From positions 2,157,001 to 2,221,000 of the forward strand of contig NZ_CP145607.1 of the NCBI RefSeq assembly GCF_036884275.1: a stretch of DNA of 64,000 nt, in the 5' to 3' direction. Each line of letters starts with the position of its first letter. Within the stretch, counting starts at the first letter, position 1. Position numbers and translations under genes: made by a program. The DNA comes from Sphingomonas kaistensis (GTDB lineage: Bacteria > Pseudomonadota > Alphaproteobacteria > Sphingomonadales > Sphingomonadaceae). The notes under the pieces were generated by a model. That model saw only the letters and a program-made list of their open reading frames with translations. It did no database searches and was not told where the DNA came from. Shown piece by piece: positions 55,111-64,000 of the stretch.

Positions 55111-55926
55111 TTAGGCGAGGAACGCGGCGAGCTCGTCCTCGGCCATCGCCTTGGCGCCGAGAAAGCCTTGGTAGTAATCGCAATTCCAGGCCTTGAGCAG
55201 CGCTAGCTGATCGGGATCCTCGACCCCTTCGACCAGCACTTGCAGTTCGAGTTCGCGCGCCAAGGCGATCAGCGCCTTGACCACGATCTGCGCGCGGCGC
55301 CCGCCGACGAGATCGAGGATCAGGCCGCGGTCGATCTTGATCATGTCGAGCGGCAGAGTCGTCAGCCACGCGAGGCTGGCATAGCCGGTGCCGAAATCGT
55401 CCACCGCGATCCGCACGCCCGCGGCGCGGAGGCAGGCGAGTCGCGCCGCCGCGGCGACCGGATCGGCGATCAGGCTCGATTCGGTGATTTCGGCTGTCAC
55501 CTGCTCGGCGCGCAGGCCAGCGGCCTCGATTTCATTGAGCAGCCAGCGCTCGTATCCGGGGCGCGCCAAGTCTTCGGGCAGGAGATTGAGTGACAGTCGC
55601 AGGCGCGCCATCGGGCCCGTCCACTTGCCCATTGCCCGCAACGCCTTGCGCTGCACCGCGCGGGACAGTCGTTCGCCGAGCGCAGCGGCGGCGGCCCGGG
55701 CGAACATCGTGTCTGGCGTCATGCCGCCAGGATCGCGGGCGAGCGCCTCGACCCCGATCACGTCGCCGGTGGCGACACTGATCTGGGGCTGGAACGCAAG
55801 CGTCACCTTGTCCTCGGCGAGCAAGGCTTCAAGCGCGAGATCGGTTCTTTCCGGCAGGAGAGACAGGGGCTGATCGCTGGCACGGCGAGCGGGGATGACG
55901 GCGGGGGAGGCAATGGGTGGAACCAT
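55111..55926 (-). CDS. EAL-domain cyclic-di-GMP phosphodiesterase
   Basis: 271 residues, EAL domain alone with no sensory or GGDEF domain. Catalytic motifs: VIGVEALARDP (EAL), LSLNLLPEDL (Asn), VTAEITESS (Glu), AVDDFGTGYASLAWL (Asp pair), MIKIDRGL (Lys), LVEGVED (Glu), YYQGFLGAKA (Gln). All metal and catalytic positions appear present, so hydrolysis of c-di-GMP is expected, although A replaces the usual S in DDFGTGYSSL. Convergent with mfd (two-base gap). Confidence 0.9.
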   Translation of the reverse strand: MVPPIASPAVIPARRASDQPLSLLPERTDLALEALLAEDKVTLAFQPQISVATGDVIGVEALARDPGGMTPDTMFARAAAAALGERLSRAVQRKALRAMGKWTGPMARLRLSLNLLPEDLARPGYERWLLNEIEAAGLRAEQVTAEITESSLIADPVAAAARLACLRAAGVRIAVDDFGTGYASLAWLTTLPLDMIKIDRGLILDLVGGRRAQIVVKALIALARELELQVLVEGVEDPDQLALLKAWNCDYYQGFLGAKAMAEDELAAFLA

Positions 55927-56064
55927 GGCGGCGCTCCTAGGGCATGGCGGGGACCAGCGCATCGCCCTCACCTGTTGCTGCATCATAATGGAACGGTGGC
56001 GGCGACGCACCTCCCCCGCTATGCTTTGCGCCATTGCGGTGCGGAAAAACAGGGATTCAAAGGT

Positions 56065-56880
56065 TTGAGCGCTGAACTTCCGCAGGGCCAGCCGGTCCGC
56101 CAAGACCTGACGCAAGCCGGGATCGCTCTCGTCGCCAGCAGAGGCGAAGCGGCTCAGGCCGCCGCCGCGATGCTTCGCCGTCGCTACACCTTCGCCCCGG
56201 AGAACGACGCCAGGATCCTGGTGGCGCTCGGTGGCGACGGGTTCATGCTGCACACCCTCCACCAGATGCTCGACGGCGGCGAAGCGCGGCCGGTGTTCGG
56301 AATGAACCGCGGCACCGTTGGCTTTCTGATGAACGAATGGCAGCTCGATTGCCTCGCCGAGCGGGTGGAGAACGCCAAGGCAGTCCGCATCGCCCCGCTC
56401 ACCATGCGCGCCCGCACCGTTCACGGGGACGAGTGGACCCACGCCGCGATCAACGAAGTGTCCTTGCTGCGTGAAACGCGCCAAGCGGCCAAGATCGAGG
56501 TGGTGGTCAACGGTCGCGTCGTCCTGCCCGAACTCGTCGCCGACGGCGTGCTGGTGGCGACGCCCGCTGGATCGACCGCGTATAATTTTTCTGCCCGCGG
56601 GCCGATCCTGCCGTTGTCGGCGCCTCTCCTCGCGCTGACCCCGATTGCGCCCTTCCGTCCGCGGCGCTGGGCGGGAGCGCTGTTGCCTGACGAAACCCGC
56701 ATCTCTTTTCGGGTGATGGAGCCCACGGATCGGCTGGTTTCCGCGGTTGCCGATCAGTTCGAGGTGCGTGACGTCGAGGAAGTCGAGATCGAACTCGATC
56801 ATGAGAGATCGCTGACCCTGCTGTTCGATCCCGATCAGGCGCTCGACGAACGGATCGCCGCCGAGCAATTTGCCACGTGA
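56065..56880 (+). CDS. nadK: NAD kinase
   Basis: About 271 residues. Motifs ILVALGGDGFMLHTL (GGDG), GMNRGTVGFLMNE, INEVSLLRE and TPAGSTAYNFSARGPILP are all NAD kinase signatures. Makes NADP from NAD with ATP. The start is uncertain: the TTG at 56065 has AAAGG too close upstream, and upstream in-frame GTG/TTG codons exist; homology proper starts about ITQAG-like sequence at residue 17. Confidence 0.92.
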   Translation: MSAELPQGQPVRQDLTQAGIALVASRGEAAQAAAAMLRRRYTFAPENDARILVALGGDGFMLHTLHQMLDGGEARPVFGMNRGTVGFLMNEWQLDCLAERVENAKAVRIAPLTMRARTVHGDEWTHAAINEVSLLRETRQAAKIEVVVNGRVVLPELVADGVLVATPAGSTAYNFSARGPILPLSAPLLALTPIAPFRPRRWAGALLPDETRISFRVMEPTDRLVSAVADQFEVRDVEEVEIELDHERSLTLLFDPDQALDERIAAEQFAT

Positions 56881-56946
56881 AGTGTCGTTCTTGAGGCTTG
56901 CCAAGCCCCGCCGCCTGCGCCATAGGCCCGCTCGCCCAAGCATCGT

Positions 56947-57021
56947 TCCCCGATAGCTCAGCGGTAGAGTAGGTGACTGTTAATCACTTGGTCGTTGGTT
57001 CGAATCCAACTCGGGGAGCCA
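56947..57021 (+). tRNA. tRNA-Asn (anticodon GUU)
   Basis: 75 nt with encoded CCA. Acceptor TCCCCGA pairs with TCGGGGA, discriminator G; anticodon loop CTGTTAA; T arm GTTGG-TTCGAAT-CCAAC. Confidence 0.97.
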
Positions 57022-57145
57022 TCTCGCATCGATGAATATGTTCTGCCACGGTCGGTACCGTGGTAGATGGACGCGTTCGGCAGCGGAGTCGCGTCTCTTG
57101 GGCACCAGTGACAGGCCTCAACGGTTCGAAAGCGAGCATGGCGGT

Positions 57146-57484
57146 ATGGATGCCGCGTACCTTGCCAGTGCCTTTAAGCGGCACATGCAGACGCTCATGT
57201 CGCGCTTCGCGCACCGTCCCGACGATCTGCATCGCGAAGTGGCTGCACTCGTCGCTGACTACGAACAGGCCGTGAGAAAGATCAGGGCAACGTTCGAAGA
57301 GCATCAGGCCGCCCGGTTCGGAAAGCACCCGAGAGTCTCGAAACGTCCGTATCGAGAGCGTTTGGTGCCCCGCCCACGGCGTCCCGGCGACAAAAAGCGG
57401 CCAGATGCCGGCGGGGTAACGGTGAAGCCGGACAAACCGCTCATTTTGTCGGGCGGTGCCGCGGCAGCCTTGGAGTTCGAGTGA
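57146..57484 (+). CDS. Hypothetical helical protein with basic C-terminus
   Basis: 112 residues from the ATG at 57146. N-terminal helical half (AFKRHMQTLMSRFAHRPDDL, then EVAALVADYEQAVRKIRATF) and a basic, proline-rich second half (RERLVPRPRRPGDKKRP). Lies shortly after tRNA-Asn. No family recognised, and part of the opposite strand is also open, so the call is moderate. Confidence 0.45.
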   Translation: MDAAYLASAFKRHMQTLMSRFAHRPDDLHREVAALVADYEQAVRKIRATFEEHQAARFGKHPRVSKRPYRERLVPRPRRPGDKKRPDAGGVTVKPDKPLILSGGAAAALEFE

Positions 57485-57602
57485 CCGATTGATCCCTGCC
57501 CTTGCCTGAACCGTATGTTGTTTTCAGTTCACGCAACTTCGCCGTGATCGCGGGTGTTTTTCTCTCATCCAGTCGGGAAGCCGATGTTGTTGGAGAGAGT
57601 AG

Positions 57603-58139
57603 ATGAAGCCCCTTCTTCTTGCCGCCGGTGCGGTCGCGCTGACCAGCCCGCTGACCCTCGCGGCCCCTGCCGAGGCACAGAACCGCAATTACAACCAGCA
57701 GGTTCGCGACTGTAACCGCGACCTGCGCCGCGCCGACAGCCGTGCCGAGTATCGTCGGGAGCTTCGCCAGTGCCAGCGCGATCTGCAGCGCGCCCAGCGC
57801 CAGGATGCCCGCGATTGGCGCCGTTACAGCGCTTACGACTATAATCGCTATGAGCCGGGGCAGCGCCAATATTACGCCGACCGCTATTACCGCGACGGCC
57901 GCTATTACAGCCAGCGCCGGCTCGGCTATAACGACCGCATCTATCGCGGGCAGAACGGCAGCTATTATTGCCGCCGCAACGACGGCACGACCGGCCTGAT
58001 CGTGGGTGCCGGCATCGGTGCTCTGCTCGGTAATCAGATCAACATCGGCGGTTCGACCACGCTTCGGACTATCGCCGGCGGAGCGATCGGCGCGGCGCTG
58101 GGTCAGGCCATCACTCGCGGCGACGTCCGCTGTAACTAA
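57603..58139 (+). CDS. Exported glycine-zipper protein
   Basis: 178 residues. Signal peptide (KPLLLAAGAVALTSPLTLAA, cleavage near AEAQ). Middle rich in Arg, Tyr and Gln (RYEPGQRQYYADRYYRDGRY). C-terminal glycine zipper LIVGAGIGALLGNQINIGG and RTIAGGAIGAALGQAI, as in 17-kDa surface antigen and SlyB-like proteins, expected to insert in or line the outer membrane. Two Cys pairs could form disulfides. Followed by a strong terminator. Confidence 0.85.
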   Translation: MKPLLLAAGAVALTSPLTLAAPAEAQNRNYNQQVRDCNRDLRRADSRAEYRRELRQCQRDLQRAQRQDARDWRRYSAYDYNRYEPGQRQYYADRYYRDGRYYSQRRLGYNDRIYRGQNGSYYCRRNDGTTGLIVGAGIGALLGNQINIGGSTTLRTIAGGAIGAALGQAITRGDVRCN

Positions 58140-58160
58140 GGGCTGATGGCTTACCAAGGA

Positions 58161-58187
58161 GGGCCGGTGTCCGCACCGGCCCTTTTT
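58161..58187 (+). terminator. Rho-independent terminator after the glycine-zipper gene
   Basis: GGGCCGGTG (58161-58169), four-base loop TCCG, CACCGGCCC (58174-58182), then five T. Perfect nine-base-pair stem, 22 bases after the stop codon. Confidence 0.92.
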
Positions 58188-58248
58188 GTTTGCCTGCCTT
58201 GCGCCTGGAGGCCTTCGCCCGCATTGCCGAGGACGAAGGAGACGACCT

Positions 58249-58944
58249 ATGCGAGCGCACGTCGAGCGGCATCTGGTGCAACGGATCGGCTGGCTTCGCG
58301 CCGCGGTGCTCGGCGCCAACGACGGCATCGTCTCGACCGCCAGCCTGATCGTCGGGGTCGCCGCCGCCGCTTCCGGAAAGGCGGAAGTGATGCTTGCCGG
58401 TGCAGCGGGCCTGGTCGCCGGCGCGATGTCGATGGCGGCGGGCGAATATGTCTCGGTCAGCTCGCAGTCCGATACCGAGCAGGCCGACCTCGCCCGCGAG
58501 CGCGCCGAACTAGAGCAATCGCCCGAACTGGAACATCAGGAATTGTCGCGCCTCTATCAGGAGCGCGGAGTATCGGACGCCACCGCCGATGAGGTCGCAC
58601 GGCAACTGATGGCCAAGGACGCGCTCGGCACCCATGCCCGCGAAGAACTCGGCATCAGCCACGTCAGTACTGCGCGTCCGGTGCAGGCCGCGCTGACGTC
58701 GGCGGCGACGTTTACCGCGGGCGCCGCCATGCCGTTGCTGGTCGCGTTCTTCGCCCCGGTCGGTCAGACCATGATCGTCGCCGTGACGGTTGCGTCCCTG
58801 CTGTTCCTGGCGTTGCTCGGCGCCATCGGTGCCAGAAGCGGCGGCGCGCCGGTCGGCAAGGCGACCTTCCGGGTCTTCTTCTGGGGTGCACTGGCGATGG
58901 CGATCACCGCCGGCATCGGCAAATTGGTCGGGACCGCGGTCTAG
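58249..58944 (+). CDS. VIT-family (VIT1/CCC1-like) metal transporter
   Basis: 231 residues; AAGGAG precedes the ATG at 58249. VIT signatures: LRAAVLGANDGIVSTASLIV, AGAMSMAAGEYVSVSSQSDT, acidic cytoplasmic metal-binding helices (ARERAELEQSPELEHQELSR), then three hydrophobic helices at the end. Five transmembrane helices expected. Exports or sequesters Fe(II)/Mn(II). Convergent with putA (four-base overlap). Confidence 0.93.
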   Translation: MRAHVERHLVQRIGWLRAAVLGANDGIVSTASLIVGVAAAASGKAEVMLAGAAGLVAGAMSMAAGEYVSVSSQSDTEQADLARERAELEQSPELEHQELSRLYQERGVSDATADEVARQLMAKDALGTHAREELGISHVSTARPVQAALTSAATFTAGAAMPLLVAFFAPVGQTMIVAVTVASLLFLALLGAIGARSGGAPVGKATFRVFFWGALAMAITAGIGKLVGTAV

Positions 58945-61900
58945 TCGATTGCCGCCATCAAGGTCGCATTGCCGCCTGCCGCAGTGGTGTCGATGCAGGT
59001 CACCCGTTCGGTCGCGAAGCGCGCGACGTAATGCGGGCCGCCGGCCTTGGGACCGGTCCCCGACAGCCCCTCGCCCCCAAACGGCTGGCTTTCCACCACC
59101 GCGCCGATCTGGTTGCGGTTGATGTAGAGATTGCCGACCCGCGCCTTGGCAGCGACCTGCTCGGCCACCGTGTCGATGCGGCTCTGAAGCCCGAGGGTCA
59201 GGCCGAAGCCGGTGGCGTTGATCTGGTCGATCACCTTGTCGAGCTCGCCCGATTGCCAGCGAATGACGTGCAGCACCGGGCCGAAATGCTCGTCCTTGAG
59301 GCTGGCGAGGCTGGGCAGCTCGGCGATCACCGGGGCGACGAAGCTGCCGTTATTGGGTGGCAAACGCAGTTCGGCCACCACCTTCCCTGCGGCCCGAAGC
59401 TCGGCGACATGCGCGTCGAGCGAAGCCTTGGCGTCGGCGTCGATGACCGGGCCGACATCGGTGGTCGGCAGCCGCGGATCGCCGATCGACAGCGCTTCCA
59501 TCGCGCCGCGGATCATCGTCAGCATGGTGTCGGCGACGTCTTCCTGCACGAACAGGACGCGCAGCGCCGAGCAACGCTGGCCGGCCGACTGGAAGGCCGA
59601 GGCGACCACGTCGCGCGTCACCTGCTCGGGCAACGCCGAGCTGTCGACGATCATCGCATTCTGGCCGCCGGTTTCGGCGATCAGCGGCACGATCGGGCCT
59701 TCTCGTTCCGCTAGGCTGCGGTTGATCGCCCGGGCGACGGCAGTCGAGCCAGTGAAGGCGACGCCCGAGGTTAGGCGGTGCGACACCAGAGCCGCCCCGA
59801 TCTTGCCGTCGCCGACCGCGATCTGGACGACGTCGGCGGGAATGCCGGCTTCGTGCATCAGGCGGACCGCCAGCGCGCCGATCAGCGGGGTCTGCTCGGC
59901 CGGCTTGGCGATGGCGCTGTTGCCGGCGGCCAGCGCGGCGGCGACCGGGCCAGTGAAGATGGCGAGCGGAAAATTCCACGGGCTGATGCAGGTCCATACG
60001 CCGCGCCCGTGGTGGCGAAGCTCGTTCAGCTCACCGGTCGGTCCGGGCAGCTGCACCGGCGTCGCAAGCCGGCGCGCTTCGGCGGCATAATAGCGTAGGA
60101 AGTCGACTGCCTCGCGCACTTCGAGCACAGCGTCTGGCAGCGACTTGCCGGCCTCGCGGATGCACAGCGAGTAGAAGTCTTCGCGGTGCGCTTCGAACAG
60201 GTCGGCGGTGCGGTCGAGCAGGCGCGCACGGGCTTCGCCGCCGATTGCATCCCACGCCGCCTGCGCGGCGGCGGCGCGAGAGAGCATGGCGTCGAGGTCG
60301 GCGGGGCTGGTCTCGACGACCTCTCCGACCACCTGTGCGCGATCGAAGGGCGAGCGGATTTCGATGCGCTCGCCGTTGCCCTCCCCGCCCGTCCAGCGCT
60401 TGCGCTCGAGATCGGCCAGGCGGCGAAGTAGGGGTTCGCGCACCGAGATGTCGGTCAGATCGCAGCCCGCGCTGTTGCGGCGCGCGGTGCCGAACATCTC
60501 GCCCGGAAGGGGAATCACGGGGTTGCGGCGGGGGCTCATCGCGTCGAGCTGCGACACCGGATCACGGATCAAATCATCGACCCCGACCTCGGCATCGGCG
60601 ATGCGGTTCACGAACGAGCTGTTAGCGCCGTTCTCGAGCAGGCGGCGGACGAGATAGGCGAGCAGTTCCTTGTGGCTTCCCACTGGGGCGTAGATGCGAA
60701 CCGGCGTCTGCGGCTGCCCCAACTCGCGCTCGAGCTTGACCAGGCCCTCGAACAGCTCCTCGCCCATGCCGTGCAGGCGCTGGAATTCGAACGGGGTCGT
60801 TCCCGCCAACGCCTTGATCGCGCCGATGGTGGTCGCATTGTGCGTGGCGAAGGCGGAATAGATGCAATCGGGCGCGCCGAGCAGCACCTTAGCACAGGCA
60901 AGATACGACACGTCGGTCGCGACTTTGCGGGTAAAGACCGGATAATCTTCATAGCCGCCGACTTGCGCGACCTTGATCTCGCTGTCCCAATAGGCGCCCT
61001 TGACCAGCCGGATCATCAGCTTGCGGCGGTGCGCGCGGGCGAGCTCGACCACCCATTCGGCCACCGGGCGCGCGCGCTTGGCATAAGCCTGAAGCGCCAT
61101 GCCGAGGCCGGTCCAGCCATTCGCGAACAGCGCGTCGTCGGCGACCAAAGCTTCGAGACAGTCCATCTGCAATTCGAGCCGGTCGGATTCTTCCGCGTCG
61201 ATGGTCAGGTGGACGTTGGCGGCGCTGGCGGCAGCGGCGAGCTCGCGCAGCACCGGCATGATGTAGGCCTTGGCTTCGTCGGCATGCAGCGCTTCGTAAC
61301 GCGGGTGCAGCGCCGACAATTTGACCGAGATGCCGGGCGAGCGGATCACGCCCTCCCCTGCTTCGCGCGCGATGCGGCGGATCGCCCCGCGATAGGCGTC
61401 GGCATAGCGATCCGCGTCGGCCAAGGTGCGGGCCGCTTCGCCCAGCATGTCGAAGCTGTGACTAAGCCCCTTCTTCCGTTCGGGCGCGGCACGTTGCAGC
61501 GCTTCGTCGATGGTGCGGCCGAACACGAACTGCCCGCCGAGGATTTTCATCGCCTGTCCGACCGCCGTGCGGATGACCGGCTCGCCAAGGCGCCCGACCG
61601 CGCGGCCCAGCGCCGCGCTCCAGGTGCCGCGCTCATTGTGCCCGGCGTCGAGCACCTTGCCGGTGAGCAGCAAAGAAAAGGTCGCGGCGTTGACGAAGGG
61701 CGAGTGGCTGTCGCCGAGCTTTTCGTTCCAGTCGGGACCGGACAATTTGTCGCGGATCAGTTCGTCGGCGGTGCGCGCATCGGGGATACGCAGTAGCGCC
61801 TCGGCAAGGCACATCAGCGCCACGCCTTCTTCCGAGCCGAGGTCGTAGGCGTGCAAGAACGCGTCGAGCCCGGCGGGTTTGGCGCCCCGGACGTGACCGA

Positions 61901-62060
61901 CGAGATTGCGCGCAATCGCCTCAGCTTCGCGGAACTGCGCCGGGTCGAGACGAGCCTGATCGAGGCGTTCGGCGACGACCTTTTCCTCGTCGCGGCGGAT
62001 GTCCCGGCGCACGGCCGTGCGGTCGAGGATGGCGGCGACTGGCGGATTATACGCGTTCAT
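58941..62060 (-). CDS. putA: Bifunctional proline dehydrogenase / P5C dehydrogenase PutA
   Basis: 1039 residues from the ATG at 62060. N-terminal FAD-dependent proline dehydrogenase barrel (KLMIRLVKGAYWDSEIKVAQ; FATHNATTIGAIKAL). C-terminal aldehyde dehydrogenase: ISPWNFPLAIFTGPVAAALA, AETGGQNAMIVDSSA and catalytic cysteine FQSAGQRCSALRVL. No ribbon-helix-helix at the N-terminus, so this is the short PutA type without repressor function. Oxidises proline to glutamate with substrate channelling. Confidence 0.96.
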   Translation of the reverse strand: MNAYNPPVAAILDRTAVRRDIRRDEEKVVAERLDQARLDPAQFREAEAIARNLVGHVRGAKPAGLDAFLHAYDLGSEEGVALMCLAEALLRIPDARTADELIRDKLSGPDWNEKLGDSHSPFVNAATFSLLLTGKVLDAGHNERGTWSAALGRAVGRLGEPVIRTAVGQAMKILGGQFVFGRTIDEALQRAAPERKKGLSHSFDMLGEAARTLADADRYADAYRGAIRRIAREAGEGVIRSPGISVKLSALHPRYEALHADEAKAYIMPVLRELAAAASAANVHLTIDAEESDRLELQMDCLEALVADDALFANGWTGLGMALQAYAKRARPVAEWVVELARAHRRKLMIRLVKGAYWDSEIKVAQVGGYEDYPVFTRKVATDVSYLACAKVLLGAPDCIYSAFATHNATTIGAIKALAGTTPFEFQRLHGMGEELFEGLVKLERELGQPQTPVRIYAPVGSHKELLAYLVRRLLENGANSSFVNRIADAEVGVDDLIRDPVSQLDAMSPRRNPVIPLPGEMFGTARRNSAGCDLTDISVREPLLRRLADLERKRWTGGEGNGERIEIRSPFDRAQVVGEVVETSPADLDAMLSRAAAAQAAWDAIGGEARARLLDRTADLFEAHREDFYSLCIREAGKSLPDAVLEVREAVDFLRYYAAEARRLATPVQLPGPTGELNELRHHGRGVWTCISPWNFPLAIFTGPVAAALAAGNSAIAKPAEQTPLIGALAVRLMHEAGIPADVVQIAVGDGKIGAALVSHRLTSGVAFTGSTAVARAINRSLAEREGPIVPLIAETGGQNAMIVDSSALPEQVTRDVVASAFQSAGQRCSALRVLFVQEDVADTMLTMIRGAMEALSIGDPRLPTTDVGPVIDADAKASLDAHVAELRAAGKVVAELRLPPNNGSFVAPVIAELPSLASLKDEHFGPVLHVIRWQSGELDKVIDQINATGFGLTLGLQSRIDTVAEQVAAKARVGNLYINRNQIGAVVESQPFGGEGLSGTGPKAGGPHYVARFATERVTCIDTTAAGGNATLMAAID

Positions 62061-62068
62061 CAAAGGGC

Positions 62069-62119
62069 ACTCGTCGTTGCGAGCGCTGCGAAGCAATCCA
62101 TCGCCGCGCCCTGGATTGC
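62069..62119. repeat. Extragenic palindromic repeat
   Basis: CACTCGTCGTTGCGAGCGCT and GCGAAGCAATCCA resemble the widespread TTGCGAGC...GCGAAGCAATCC repeat of many bacteria. GCAATCCA (62093-62100) pairs with TGGATTGC (62112-62119). It lies between putA and secA, in the leader region of putA. Confidence 0.55.
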
Positions 62120-62203
62120 CCTTCGACGACGCCTGCGGCGGCGCTCAGGACAGACTACGTCGCTACGCTCCTCGAACAGACGAGGAAAGGGCTGTCTTTG
62201 CCC

Positions 62204-64000
62204 TTACGCAAGCTGCCCGTGGCAATGCTTGAACTTCTTGCCCGAACCGCACGGGCACGGCGCATTGCGGCTGATCGGCTCGGCCAGCGAGCCCTCGGGA
62301 AGATCGGGCTGCGGGATGTTGGTACCGGGGCCAAAGCCACTGACCAGCCCGCGCGCCGCCGCATCGAGATCGGCGGTATCGTCAAGACCCGAGAGCGGGT
62401 CGAGATGCTGGGTCAGGAAGGCCGGCAGCTCGGGCAGCGGCGGCGGCTCCATCGCGATCTGTGCGCGCATCAGGGTCTTGGTGACGTCCTCGCGGATAGC
62501 GACCAGCAGCCGCTCGAACAGGGCAAAGGCTTCCGACTTATATTCGTCGATCGGCTTTTTCTGGGCGTAGGATCGCAGGTGGATGACCTGGCGCAGCGCG
62601 TCGAGCGTCGCCAGATGCTCCTTCCAGTGGTGGTCGAGGGTCTGGATGAGGACGGTCTTTTCGACCTCCTGCCAGCGGTCAGGCTCGACCTCGCTGGTCT
62701 TGGTGATCATCGCTTCATCGGCAAGCCCGCCGATACGCTCGATCAGCAGATCCTGGTCGACGCCGTCTTCCTTGAACCACTCGTCGATCGGCGGCTGCAG
62801 GCCGAGCACTTCGTCCAGGCTCTCCTTGAGCCCATCGAGGTCCCATTGCTCGGGGTAGGTGCCCGGCGGGCAATGCGCCGTGACCAGCGAAGCGACGGTA
62901 TCGGCGCGCATGTCGGTGACCACGTCGGACACATGCTCGGCGTCCATGATCTCGGCGCGCTGCTCGTAGATGACCTTGCGCTGGTCGTTCATCACGTCGT
63001 CGAATTCGACGACCTGCTTGCGGATGTCGTAGTTGCGCGCCTCGACCTTCTTCTGCGCGGTCTCGATCGCCTTGGATATCCACGGGGAGACGATCGCTTC
63101 GCCATCCTCGAGGTTCTTTTCCATCAGCCGGGCAAAGGCGGTCTGCGGGCCGAAGATGCGCAGCAGATCGTCGTCGAGGCTGAGATAGAAGCGCGACAGA
63201 CCCGGATCGCCCTGGCGGCCGGAGCGGCCACGAAGCTGGTTGTCGATGCGGCGGCTTTCGTGGCGCTCAGTGCCGAGCACGAATAGCCCGCCCACTTCGC
63301 GCACGCGTTCGCGCTCGGCCTGCACCTCGTCGCGGATCCTGGCGATCGCGGCCTCGCGCTCCGGGCCTTCGGGCATGTCCTTAAGTTCGTCCTCGACCCG
63401 GAACTCGACGTTGCCGCCAAGCTGGATGTCCGTGCCGCGACCGGCCATGTTGGTGGCGATGGTGACCTTGCCGATCCGGCCCGCCTGCGCGACGATGTGC
63501 GCTTCGCTCTCGTGGAAGCGGGCATTAAGGACGGCGTGCTCGACGCCTTCCTTGTTGAGATATTCGCTGAGAAGCTCGGACTTTTCGATCGACACGGTAC
63601 CGACGAGAACGGGCTGACCAAGCTCCTGCTTTTCCTTCAAAGACTTGGCAATTGCCGCAAACTTGTCGTTGATATTCTTGTAGAATTCATCCTCCTCATC
63701 GACCCGGCTGACCGCCTTGTGAGTCGGAATGGTGACGACGTTCATCTTGTAGATGTCGAAGAATTCGGGCGCTTCGGTGAGCGCGGTTCCGGTCATGCCC
63801 GAGAGCTTGGGATACATGCGGAAATAATTCTGGAAGGTGATCGAGGCGAGCGTCTGGTTCTCGGGCTCGATCTGCACGCCCTCCTTGGCCTCGACCGCCT
63901 GGTGAAGGCCGTCCGACCAGCGCCGGCCATCCATCATGCGGCCAGTGAATTCGTCGATGATGACGACCTTGCCGTCCTTGACGATGTAATCGATGTCGCG
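62204..64000 (-). CDS. secA: Protein translocase ATPase SecA (C-terminal part, runs off right edge)
   Basis: About 599 C-terminal codons; the frame is open to the window end ([19 protein letters not shown]). SecA segments: [51 protein letters not shown] (second nucleotide-binding domain), the helical wing/scaffold, and the C-terminal zinc-binding [15 protein letters not shown]. Drives preprotein export through SecYEG. The N-terminal third, with Walker A, is outside the window. Confidence 0.97.
   Translation of the reverse strand, partial: RDIDYIVKDGKVVIIDEFTGRMMDGRRWSDGLHQAVEAKEGVQIEPENQTLASITFQNYFRMYPKLSGMTGTALTEAPEFFDIYKMNVVTIPTHKAVSRVDEEDEFYKNINDKFAAIAKSLKEKQELGQPVLVGTVSIEKSELLSEYLNKEGVEHAVLNARFHESEAHIVAQAGRIGKVTIATNMAGRGTDIQLGGNVEFRVEDELKDMPEGPEREAAIARIRDEVQAERERVREVGGLFVLGTERHESRRIDNQLRGRSGRQGDPGLSRFYLSLDDDLLRIFGPQTAFARLMEKNLEDGEAIVSPWISKAIETAQKKVEARNYDIRKQVVEFDDVMNDQRKVIYEQRAEIMDAEHVSDVVTDMRADTVASLVTAHCPPGTYPEQWDLDGLKESLDEVLGLQPPIDEWFKEDGVDQDLLIERIGGLADEAMITKTSEVEPDRWQEVEKTVLIQTLDHHWKEHLATLDALRQVIHLRSYAQKKPIDEYKSEAFALFERLLVAIREDVTKTLMRAQIAMEPPPLPELPAFLTQHLDPLSGLDDTADLDAAARGLVSGFGPGTNIPQPDLPEGSLAEPISRNAPCPCGSGKKFKHCHGQLA

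Noticed and set aside
57441..58328. Minus-strand frame with hydrophobic repeats
   Set aside because: Antisense to the glycine-zipper gene, whose signal peptide, zipper and terminator are convincing.

Overview
The window looks like chromosome of a high-GC alphaproteobacterium, most likely a sphingomonad (order Sphingomonadales). This is inferred from gene content and gene style, not from a database search. Supporting signs are the psp operon next to a SufE gene, the AlkK-like acyl-CoA ligase, the ODC plus deoxyhypusine-synthase-like pair, the DOMON-like protein, a PutA of about 1040 residues, and dense ATGA/GTGA gene overlaps.

Layout. 1-2311: envelope-stress psp locus (pspF fragment, sigma-54 promoter, pspABC and two extra PspB-like membrane/coiled-coil proteins). 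2349-10565: SufE, thioesterase, J-domain protein, RNase P RNA, acyl-CoA ligase, EbfC and DnaX, SRP RNA, a 2Fe-2S ferredoxin and two tandem cysteine desulfurases. 10590-15806: hydrolase, small membrane protein, threonine dehydratase-like enzyme, then a polyamine pair (ornithine/lysine decarboxylase and a deoxyhypusine-synthase-like enzyme) and a MAPEG protein. 15803-22391 (minus strand): RNA methyltransferase, NAD(P)HX repair enzyme, IspE, a TPR protein and ETF-ubiquinone oxidoreductase. 22481-28533: a UDG-like protein, a lytic transglycosylase, a radical SAM protein, an M28 peptidase and two small lipoproteins.

28535-28778 carries tRNA-Ile2(CAU) and tRNA-Pro(UGG). The tRNA-Pro 3' end is the left attachment site of a 14.5-kb genomic island ending at an exact 26-bp repeat at 43292-43317. 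The island is visibly richer in A+T. It carries a tyrosine integrase broken by one in-frame TAA, a serine recombinase, a PD-(D/E)xK protein, a NERD-helicase, a Doc-like Fic protein coupled to a PP2C phosphatase, a type IIG restriction-modification enzyme with two small paralogous proteins upstream, an exported protein and an unknown 331-residue protein. It reads as a defence island. The Doc-like kinase/PP2C phosphatase pair is the best candidate for an undescribed system.

43331-64000 returns to core genes: a degenerate histidine kinase, a CoxE-type VWA protein, NamZ-like muramidase, DOMON-like protein, TyrS, RecG, SdhE, Mfd, an EAL protein, NAD kinase, tRNA-Asn, a glycine-zipper protein, a VIT-family transporter, PutA and the C-terminal part of SecA, which runs off the right edge.
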